Assembly: GCA_964343305.1 (NCBI GenBank)
Contig: CAYFJO010000305.1
Span: 1 to 13,079, forward strand
Length of the DNA stretch: 13,079 bases
Reading direction: 5' to 3'
Origin: CAYFJO01 sp964343305
GTDB taxonomy: Bacteria > Planctomycetota > Planctomycetia > Pirellulales > Pirellulaceae
The notes beneath the pieces are model-generated. The model did no database searches. It was not told the origin of the DNA and saw only the letters and a program-made list of their open reading frames with translations. The position numbers were made by a program, and so were the translations under genes. Positions 1-5,322 of the stretch are shown here, piece after piece. Within the stretch, counting starts at the first letter, position 1. Each line of letters starts with the position of its first letter.

Positions 1-16
1 GTACGGGTCTGTGGGA

Positions 17-42
17 GCCCTGGGTGAGCAATCACCCAGGGC
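17..42. repeat. Perfect 11-bp hairpin with GCAA loop
   Basis: The arm GCCCTGGGTGA (17-27) is followed by the four-base loop GCAA (28-31) and the exact complement TCACCCAGGGC (32-42). GCAA is a GNRA-type loop, which would stabilise an RNA hairpin. Three more pairs, GTG (11-13) with CAC (43-45), can extend the stem past a three-base bulge. No T-run follows on either strand, so it is a poor intrinsic terminator. It could be a dispersed REP-like palindrome; similar CCCTGGG/CCCAGGG palindromes are, as I recall, common in planctomycete genomes, but that is memory and not shown here. Confidence 0.6.
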
Positions 43-141
43 CACCTGGCCCCGGAGCAATTGCGCGGCCACCACCGGTCGATAGGTAAATCAGATTGAT
101 GGCGCGAGATAGCCTGGTTTCACCGCTGAAGATCATAGCCG

Positions 142-224
142 TTCGTGACCAAGGTCGATCCGATCGGGTGCAAACGCCGCTTCATGCTAAGTGACTCATG
201 ACAAAAAGAATCCTTGGTCACGAA
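142..224. repeat. 13-bp perfect inverted repeat around 57 bp
   Basis: TTCGTGACCAAGG at 142-154 is exactly complementary to CCTTGGTCACGAA at 212-224. The 57-bp interior contains an 11-bp palindrome CGATC-C-GATCG (156-166) and two CATG words (183-186, 197-200). No coding frame is evident inside. The structure could be a long stem-loop RNA, the footprint of a small non-autonomous element, or two binding half-sites. I see no target-site duplication at the outer edges, which argues mildly against a simple transposon footprint. It lies about 50 bp from the point where the neighbouring amidohydrolase reading frame ends. Confidence 0.55.
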
Positions 225-273
225 TACGTTTCACTGAGATGACCAATGTGGGCGTGCCATTTGTTCTCAAACT

Positions 274-579
274 CTAAGGACATCGGACGTCCTGTGCGCG
301 CAACGACGTCGGAGCATCCGGATCGAGCGCGCAAACACCAGCGACCCAGTTGGGATTCGCTTTCGTCGCGTCGCACAGGTAGCGGTTGTCATAGTTGTAG
401 AAAGAAACAGCCTGCACAGCCTGCACGGCCCGCACTGCCGTCACACCATTTGCGAGGCTGGTCTTGCGAAGATCATCGATCGAAGCCTTCCCACCCGGCA
501 CACGCAAGGGGTTCATTTTGGGTTGGTAGCGCTCCTCGTCCGGTGAGTAGATGTGGGCGTGACAGTCGATGATTCGCAT
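274..579 (-). pseudogene. Truncated amidohydrolase (amidohydrolase_2-type), N-terminal part only
   Basis: The 101-residue product begins MRIIDCHAHIYS, the strand-1 metal-binding HxH motif of TIM-barrel metal-dependent hydrolases (H7 and H9). Further in it reads FYNYDNRYL and then VAGVCALDPDAP (about residues 80-91), the early barrel of this family. Family members usually run to about 270-300 residues, so two thirds are missing. The frame stops at TAG (276-274) soon after the conserved DPD segment; another minus-strand frame stays open down to a TGA at 220-218, but it does not clearly continue the family sequence. A 9-bp tandem duplication (409-417 and 418-426) inserts an extra AVQ unit. There is no clear Shine-Dalgarno upstream of the ATG at 579-577. 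I read this as a decayed remnant, not a working enzyme; a sequencing frameshift is the alternative. Confidence 0.65.
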
Positions 580-588
580 GGTGGGTAT

Positions 589-616
589 CGTGTTTCGTGT
601 TTCGAGAAACGTGTTT
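589..616. repeat. Three CGTGTTT repeats with GTTTC-GA-GAAAC dyad
   Basis: CGTGTTT occurs at 589-595, 596-602 and 610-616. The second and third copies overlap a small dyad GTTTCGAGAAAC (599-610). The block sits 10 bp upstream of the minus-strand amidohydrolase start and about 130 bp upstream of the plus-strand propeller gene. It could be an operator or simply slippage-derived low-complexity sequence. No convincing -35/-10 pair is visible beside it. Confidence 0.35.
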
Positions 617-742
617 ACTGAACCTGAGGTCTAACTGAAGTCTATCCATGACCTACGTGACTGGCGACCCGCCGCGAAACGCCGTAAACTTCAAGTTTCC
701 GCACTTAGCGCGCAGCAGCCAGACTCAGAAACGAGGGAAACT

Positions 743-2032
743 ATGATAATCAGAAAATGCAGGTTTCGCAGGACGATCAACGATTGCCTTCTCGGCCTTT
801 GCATAATGGTTTTTGCGACCAAAATGTCGCTGTCTGCCGAACCGCCAGTTAAACCGGCAGCCGAGGACTGGCCCTGGTGGCGCGGACCGAATTTCGACAA
901 CATCGCTGCCGAGCAGCAGGATCTTCCTTTACGATGGAGCAAAACCGAAAACGTGGTCTGGAAGACTGACGTGCCCGGCCGAGGTCACGGCTCGCCGTGC
1001 CTATGGGGTGATCGTCTTTTCCTTCCCACGGCAGATGACGAGGCAGGGACGCTGTCCATCCTCTGTACGGATCGCAGCAGCGGGCGAGAACTGTGGCGGA
1101 CGGAAATCCATCGCGGCGGCTTGATGCGCATGCATCCGAAGAACTCTCATGCATCCGCCACGCCCGCCTGCGACGGTCGGTACGTGTTTATGCCGTTTAT
1201 TGCTCAACGTGCCATTTGGCTGACGGCAGTCGACTTCGATGGCAAGATCGTCTGGCAGAAGAGGCTGGGTGACTTCGAGTCGATGCACGGATATGGCTCT
1301 TCGCCACAATTGTACGAGTCACTGGTCATCGTTGTCAGTGACAGTGTGAGCGACAGTTTCCTGACGGCCGTCGATCGTCGGACCGGCGAGATCGTCTGGC
1401 GGACCGAACGCGCCGACTACAGATTGGGAACTTATGCCAGCCCCATCGCCGGCCGCGTCGCCGGCCGCGATCAATTGCTGATCCACGGCCCGCACAAGGT
1501 CTTCAGCTACGATCCGGCAACCGGCAAGCTGCTGTGGACTTGCGATGGTCCCTGCGAATCGACCGCCTCGACGATCAGTTTCTCGGAGAACTTGGTCTAT
1601 GCGTCAGGTGGTTTTCCCAAGAAACAACTGTTGTGCATTCGCGCTGACGGCAGCGGCGACGTGACCGACTCACACGTGGTTTGGATGAAAAAAGGCAGGA
1701 TGGCCTACGTGCCGTCACTGCTGCTTGCCGACGGGCTGCTCTGGATGGTCGAAGACCGAGGCGGGGCAACTTGTTTCGATGCCGCAACCGGTGAAGAGAT
1801 CTGGAAGACACGATTGGCCGGCAATTTCAGCTCCTCGCCGGTGCTCGCCGCCGGGCATATTTTTGTCGTCAACGAGGCCGGTGTGATGTATGTCTTCAAG
1901 GCGGGCCGATCTTATCAATTGGTCGCCGAAAACGATCTGAGCGACGGCGGATACGCGACGCCGGTAGTCAGCCGCGGACGTATTTATCTCAGAACTTTGC
2001 ATCACCTGTATTGCCTGGCGAAACCGAAGTGA
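743..2032 (+). CDS. Exported PQQ-type beta-propeller protein (BamB-like fold)
   Basis: The 429-residue product has an N-terminal signal peptide: a basic stretch (RKCRFRR), a hydrophobic core (about 15-27) and a likely cleavage near SLSA-E (32/33). The mature part starts with WPWWRGPN (43-50), a motif typical of planctomycete PQQ-like propellers. Blade motifs of the form xTGxxxW recur at SSGRELW (112-118), FDGKIVW (165-171), RTGEIVW (213-219), ATGKLLW (259-265) and ATGEEIW (348-354), consistent with a seven- or eight-bladed propeller. There is no attached dehydrogenase or kinase domain, so a catalytic role cannot be claimed; such folds bind partners or ligands outside the cytoplasm. The ATG at 743 is preceded by GAGGGA (734-739), which supports this start over internal ATGs near 806 and 824. 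The next gene follows after 28 bp, so the two are probably cotranscribed. It is not BamB itself: there is no lipobox and no Bam-locus context. Confidence 0.85.
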   Translation: MIIRKCRFRRTINDCLLGLCIMVFATKMSLSAEPPVKPAAEDWPWWRGPNFDNIAAEQQDLPLRWSKTENVVWKTDVPGRGHGSPCLWGDRLFLPTADDEAGTLSILCTDRSSGRELWRTEIHRGGLMRMHPKNSHASATPACDGRYVFMPFIAQRAIWLTAVDFDGKIVWQKRLGDFESMHGYGSSPQLYESLVIVVSDSVSDSFLTAVDRRTGEIVWRTERADYRLGTYASPIAGRVAGRDQLLIHGPHKVFSYDPATGKLLWTCDGPCESTASTISFSENLVYASGGFPKKQLLCIRADGSGDVTDSHVVWMKKGRMAYVPSLLLADGLLWMVEDRGGATCFDAATGEEIWKTRLAGNFSSSPVLAAGHIFVVNEAGVMYVFKAGRSYQLVAENDLSDGGYATPVVSRGRIYLRTLHHLYCLAKPK

Positions 2033-2060
2033 CCCGTGTCAACGTTGATGGAGAAGAACA

Positions 2061-3125
2061 ATGAACTCAATTCTACTTTTGATTGCTGCCATGAGCGTAG
2101 GGCTGGAGCGGCCCGATGTTGAGTTTCAGGTGTTTCAGTTTCCCGCCAATCAGATTCCTCGCATTGACGGCGACGCGGAAGACTGGTCGATCGTTCCCGA
2201 TTCGTACGCGATCGGTACAGATGAACTGCGCGAGACGGTAATTGGAATCGGCGACAAGCATGATCCGGAGAATCTGGACGTGAAGGTCAAAGTCGGGTGG
2301 GTGAAGGGGCTCAACCGGCTGTACTTTCTCTACGAAGCGCAAGACAATTATTGGGACTTTGCTCGAGGGGATCTGCACAACGATATCTTCGAGGTGGTAA
2401 TCGACGGCGATCTGTCAGGCGGGCCGCTGATCCGCCAGATGCATCCGAATGAGAAGCTGCGAGACAAACTGGACACGCACTTTTTGTTTCACGGCGTCCA
2501 TGCACAGAATTATCACATTTTCACCCCCGCCGAAGGCAAGGACTGGGCAATGGTGTGGGGTTGCCAGCCCTGGATCAAAGAGTTGCCTTACGCCAACGCG
2601 GCCTGCAAGTACAACTTCAAACACGGCGAAAGTGGCAAGCTCGCGCTTGAGTTTTTTGTGACGCCGTTCGACTATGCTCCCGCGGAGAATTCGCGCGCCG
2701 TTCCGTCGAAGCTAGTGGAAGACAAAGTGATTGGTCTGTCGTGGGCCGTTCTGGACTATGACGACAAAGAGGCCGAGCGATACGGCGGTTTCTGGAACCT
2801 CTCGCACAAGACAACGATGTATGGTGACGCTTCGGATCTGGTCGCATTCCGACTGATGCCTATCGACAAGAATCTCCGCAGGCCCGTTGAGGCAGATTGG
2901 TCGTTCAAGGTCGTCAGCCGGAAGGATCGCGTTGTCGCATTCCGTGATCGTTCGTTTGGCGAGATCACATCTTGGCGATGGGATTTCGGCGATGGGAACT
3001 CCGCCACCACGCGCCATCCCACGCATCGATACGAGAAGCCTGGCCAGTACATTGTGACGCTTTACATCAAGGGACCGGAAGGCAAGGCACGTCGAGCGAA
3101 AGTCTGGGACGTGACGCTGCCGTAA
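2061..3125 (+). CDS. Secreted CBM9-like plus PKD domain protein
   Basis: The 354-residue product has a short hydrophobic N-terminus (MNSILLLIAAMSVGL) without positive charges, so it is a weak signal peptide. Residues about 22-265 resemble the carbohydrate-binding family 9-like fold: IPRIDGDAEDW (32-42), then LYFLYEAQDNYWDF (87-100) and NDIFEVVIDGD (107-117), with a later LALEFFVTPFDYA (194-206). Residues about 281-354 form a PKD domain with the signature WRWDFGDGNS (305-314), HRYEKPGQY (322-330) and following strands. CBM9-like domains bind sugars, often chain ends; PKD domains are extracellular spacers or protein-contact modules. No catalytic domain is attached. The start is supported by GGAGAAG (2050-2056), four bases before the ATG. 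It lies 28 bp after the propeller gene, suggesting a two-gene unit for surface binding. The substrate is unknown. Confidence 0.8.
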   Translation: MNSILLLIAAMSVGLERPDVEFQVFQFPANQIPRIDGDAEDWSIVPDSYAIGTDELRETVIGIGDKHDPENLDVKVKVGWVKGLNRLYFLYEAQDNYWDFARGDLHNDIFEVVIDGDLSGGPLIRQMHPNEKLRDKLDTHFLFHGVHAQNYHIFTPAEGKDWAMVWGCQPWIKELPYANAACKYNFKHGESGKLALEFFVTPFDYAPAENSRAVPSKLVEDKVIGLSWAVLDYDDKEAERYGGFWNLSHKTTMYGDASDLVAFRLMPIDKNLRRPVEADWSFKVVSRKDRVVAFRDRSFGEITSWRWDFGDGNSATTRHPTHRYEKPGQYIVTLYIKGPEGKARRAKVWDVTLP

Positions 3126-3132
3126 CCACCGG

Positions 3133-3175
3133 CTCGCGAGTGAGTCGCGACTTGGCCGCCCTGGCGGTTAACCGC
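3133..3175. repeat. Cluster of short perfect palindromes
   Basis: Four dyads lie within 43 bp, just after the stop of the CBM9/PKD gene. They are CTCGCGAG (3133-3140), GTCGCGAC (3144-3151), CCGCC-CT-GGCGG (3156-3167) and the 12-bp palindrome GCGGTTAACCGC (3164-3175). The third and fourth overlap, so they could switch between alternative foldings. No T-run follows, so a classical terminator is unlikely. REP-like sequence or a factor-dependent transcript end are the main alternatives. This is the most likely boundary between the first two-gene unit and the ceramidase-like gene. Confidence 0.5.
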
Positions 3176-3292
3176 TAACGGCGTAGTGGTGTCGTTGCGT
3201 GGCAAACTCATTGGCGTCACAATTGAACCATGCTCGAAACTGCAACCATAGTGAAGGGCGCATTGAATTCTCGACCGTGGAACTCGATTTTC

Positions 3293-3297
3293 AAGGA
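3293..3297 (+). promoter_or_regulatory. Ribosome binding site fixing the ceramidase-like start
   Basis: AAGGA at 3293-3297 is nine bases before the ATG at 3307 and six before an in-frame GTG at 3304, but directly abuts the in-frame ATG at 3298. The frame stays open upstream to a GTG at 3199, but that stretch has no good ribosome site and would bury the signal peptide. The ATG at 3307 is therefore preferred. Confidence 0.6.
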
Positions 3298-3306
3298 ATG
3301 TGTGTG

Positions 3307-4791
3307 ATGATCAATTGGAGCGTGTTTGCGTCAGGTGTGTTTCGTACTGCCACGTTTCTGGCTGTTGGATTTGCAGCAATCGGAGGAATGGCTGACGACG
3401 AAGTGAAGCAAGCGAAGAAAGTGCTTCGCGCCGGAGCTTTTGCTATCGATGTCTCTCCGCAGAAGTTTCCGGTTCCGGTCAGTGGAGGAATTCTGCCTCA
3501 GTTCGCTACGAAAGTCATCGATCCGCTGCACGCTCGTTGCCTGGTGCTTGACGATGGCAAGACAGAACTGGCTATAGTCATCGTGGATAGCCTGCTGATT
3601 TCTCGCGAGCTGTCGGATCAGGCGAAGGAACTGGCCAGCGAGGCGACCGGAATCGCGCACGACCGCATGTTGATCGCCGCGACTCACACGCATTCCGCTC
3701 CGGCCGTGGTCGGAGCCCATGCCACCGATCCAGATTTGGAGTACGCCCAGTTTCTGGTTCGCCAGATTGCCAAGGGAATTGCACTTGCCAAAGAGAATCT
3801 TCGTCCGGCACGGATTGGCTGGGGGATCGGCAAGAACGATAAGAACGTGTTTTGTCGCAGATACTTGATGAAACCGGGAACTGCCCGGACGAATCCCTTT
3901 AGCGGCAAGACAAACGATCGCGCGCAGATGAATCCGGGACATACAAACCCCAACAAGATCAAACGGACTGGGCCATCCGATCCCGATGTCGCGGTGTTAT
4001 CGGTACAAACGACTGCCGGGGAGCCGATCGCGCTGTTGTCCAACTACTCCACTCACTACGTTGGCGCGCCAGCGGTATCAGCAGACTACTTTGGAGTTTT
4101 TTGCCGCAACATGACCAAACTGCTGAAAGCGGAGAACTGTTCGCCGCCTTTTGTCGGTATGCTTTCCAATGGCACCAGCGGTGATGCGAATTGCGTCGAT
4201 TTCGATGGCCCGTCTCGTCGGAAATTTGACCGATTTTCTGTCGCGAGTGAAATAGCACAGACAGCGTTCGACACGTACCAGGAAATCGAGTACTTCGACT
4301 GGGTGCCGCTGGTGATGAAAGAGAAGGCGCTGGAGCTCAATGTTCGCATGCCCAACGACGAAGAAGTAAAGGCCGCCAAACAAGTGTTGGCCAAACTTGA
4401 AAATGGGCGACCAACGAATATCGTCGAGTCTTATGCACGGGAGACTGTGCTGCTGAGCCAATTGCCCCCCACTCGCGAAATCAAACTACAAGCCATTCGA
4501 ATCGGAGAGCTCGGGATCACGGCCCTGCCTAACGAAGCTTTCGGCAGCACTGGACTGACGATCAAGAAGCGGAGCCCACTGGGGACAACCTTTACCATCG
4601 ACCTGGCAAACGGATACGCAGGTTACTTGCCGCCGCCTGAGCAACACAAACTCGGCGGTTATACCACCTGGCGAGCACGGACGAGTTTACTGGAAGTCGA
4701 CGCGGAGCCAAAAATCGTTGACACGGTTGTTGGGTTGCTCCATCTTGTTGCCAATCAACGAGTCGATGAGAAGGCAGTACGTGTCAGGTAA
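3307..4791 (+). CDS. Exported neutral/alkaline ceramidase-like protein
   Basis: From the preferred start the product is 494 residues, with a signal peptide (core about 10-26, likely cleavage GMA-DD near 29/30). It matches the N-terminal domain of neutral/alkaline ceramidases: RAGAFAIDVSP (41-51), the histidine motif ATHTHSAP (125-132), NYSTHYVG (246-253), LPNEAF (407-412) and GYAGYLPP (436-443). By comparison with the Pseudomonas enzyme, the zinc ligands would be a histidine of 125-132 plus H250, E410 and Y440, all present. The segment holding the nucleophilic serine (GDVSPN in animal ceramidases) reads SGDANCVD here, so that serine appears to be missing. Full ceramidases are about 650-750 residues and carry an extra C-terminal domain, absent here. 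A metal-dependent amide or ester hydrolase is plausible, but true ceramide hydrolysis is doubtful. The gene stands alone, 181 bp after the previous one and about 530 bp before the next. Confidence 0.8.
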   Translation: MINWSVFASGVFRTATFLAVGFAAIGGMADDEVKQAKKVLRAGAFAIDVSPQKFPVPVSGGILPQFATKVIDPLHARCLVLDDGKTELAIVIVDSLLISRELSDQAKELASEATGIAHDRMLIAATHTHSAPAVVGAHATDPDLEYAQFLVRQIAKGIALAKENLRPARIGWGIGKNDKNVFCRRYLMKPGTARTNPFSGKTNDRAQMNPGHTNPNKIKRTGPSDPDVAVLSVQTTAGEPIALLSNYSTHYVGAPAVSADYFGVFCRNMTKLLKAENCSPPFVGMLSNGTSGDANCVDFDGPSRRKFDRFSVASEIAQTAFDTYQEIEYFDWVPLVMKEKALELNVRMPNDEEVKAAKQVLAKLENGRPTNIVESYARETVLLSQLPPTREIKLQAIRIGELGITALPNEAFGSTGLTIKKRSPLGTTFTIDLANGYAGYLPPPEQHKLGGYTTWRARTSLLEVDAEPKIVDTVVGLLHLVANQRVDEKAVRVR

Positions 4792-5098
4792 CGCTAATCG
4801 ACGAACATTGCTCGGCATTGGTTCATCCACTTTCGTCCCCGCACCGGCCCGTTGCCCGCATGCAATATGATCCATCGCCGTTGCCGAGAAAGGGGAAGAG
4901 AGCCAGTGGCAGAAGTTCGTTTCGGACGATCCTGCCGGCCTGCTTCACTTTTCGGAAGCGATCAAGAAAGCGAAGAGCGTCTGCGGCTACGAAATCTCAC
5001 CCGGCGCAACGGTATCACGATACACCTCAACCGTGACACGTATACGGCCATCATTGCCTGACGCAGACGTCGCCCAAGCCTCGGTCTTCGGACCATGA
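4766..5098 (+). pseudogene. Candidate small gene interrupted by in-frame TGA, twin-arginine-like N-terminus
   Basis: An ATG at 4766 overlaps the last codons of the ceramidase-like gene in another frame and opens a frame encoding NRRTLLGIGSSTF, which resembles the start of planctomycete Tat or signal-anchor leaders. It meets TGA at 4868-4870 after 34 codons. The same frame then runs on for 75 codons to TGA at 5096-5098; its first half (SIAVAEKGEESQWQKF onward, through HFSEAIKKAKSV) has amphipathic, protein-like composition and a high share of G or C in third positions. The second half, after about 4990, looks less coding-like and overlaps a minus-strand frame. There is no clear ribosome site before 4766. 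Either this is a broken remnant with a nonsense mutation, or the downstream part is a separate short gene. I do not recognise the family. Recoding of the TGA is not supported by any structure I can see. Confidence 0.35.
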
Positions 5099-5148
5099 GG
5101 CAACGCAATCGTGCATGCCGCAATGAACAGGGCTGTCACGCTAGACAT
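4987..5148 (-). CDS. Doubtful 53-residue ORF with signal-peptide-like N-terminus
   Basis: Reading from the ATG at 5148-5146, the product begins MSSVTALFIAACTIALPHG and continues through KTEAWATSASG to RIRVTVEVYRDTVAPGEIS. The first 26 residues could serve as a Sec signal with cleavage after AWA; the rest alternates like a beta strand. No ribosome site precedes this ATG. An 11-codon frame beginning at a second ATG 26 bases upstream, preceded by GGAG, ends across this start. The ORF overlaps the plus-strand interrupted frame, so at most one is real. It may be the N-terminal stub of a lost secreted protein. No family recognised. Confidence 0.2.
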   Translation of the reverse strand: MSSVTALFIAACTIALPHGPKTEAWATSASGNDGRIRVTVEVYRDTVAPGEIS

Positions 5149-5310
5149 CGAGTTTAATCCCGTGGATCGTTGCCATGAATCTCCAAGTGTTCGGTCGCGT
5201 GGAAGTCTTGCTGGCGAAACCCGTCCGGCGATTGTATCATGACGACAATCCAATCGGGACCTTCCTTCACTCGGAATTCGCGTCAAGGCACGTGCGTCCC
5301 GCACTCAAAG

Positions 5311-5316
5311 AGGGAG
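5311..5316 (+). promoter_or_regulatory. Ribosome binding site of the operon's first gene
   Basis: AGGGAG at 5311-5316 lies six bases before the ATG at 5323 and three before the adjacent ATG at 5320. This places the start about 80 bp inside the longest open frame, which extends up to 5239. The resulting N-terminus, MRSLRYVLVIHSTMLI, is a normal signal peptide, whereas the upstream extension is not. Confidence 0.65.
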
Positions 5317-5322
5317 AAGATG

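Larger units (their letters stand above)
4792..5322. other. 530-bp gap without a convincing intact gene
   Basis: This stretch separates the ceramidase-like gene from the long downstream operon. It contains the interrupted plus-strand frame (4766-5098) and a minus-strand 53-codon frame (4987-5148), both listed separately, and no tRNA-like or terminator-like structure. The promoter of the downstream operon should lie in roughly 5100-5310, but I cannot point to a clear -35/-10 pair. The mix of short, conflicting, partly coding-like frames suggests decayed genes. Confidence 0.5.

Noticed and set aside
246..572. 108-codon plus-strand frame opposite the amidohydrolase remnant
   Set aside because: Its product is rich in R, S, H and P with no domain character, and the minus-strand frame encodes a recognisable metal-binding motif, so this is the antisense shadow.
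743..2032. BamB or PQQ-dependent alcohol dehydrogenase
   Set aside because: There is no lipobox or Bam-locus context, and the length and missing catalytic dehydrogenase features do not fit; only the propeller fold is supported.
3199..3306. Upstream extension of the ceramidase-like gene from a GTG
   Set aside because: It would place 36 polar residues before a clear signal peptide and has no ribosome site, whereas AAGGA is correctly spaced for the ATG at 3307.
3331..3942. 203-codon minus-strand frame under the ceramidase-like gene
   Set aside because: Long only because of codon bias on the opposite strand; no domain, and the sense frame carries conserved catalytic motifs.
4868..4870. TGA read as selenocysteine
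   Set aside because: No recognisable selenoprotein family and no stem-loop directly after the codon that would serve as a SECIS element.
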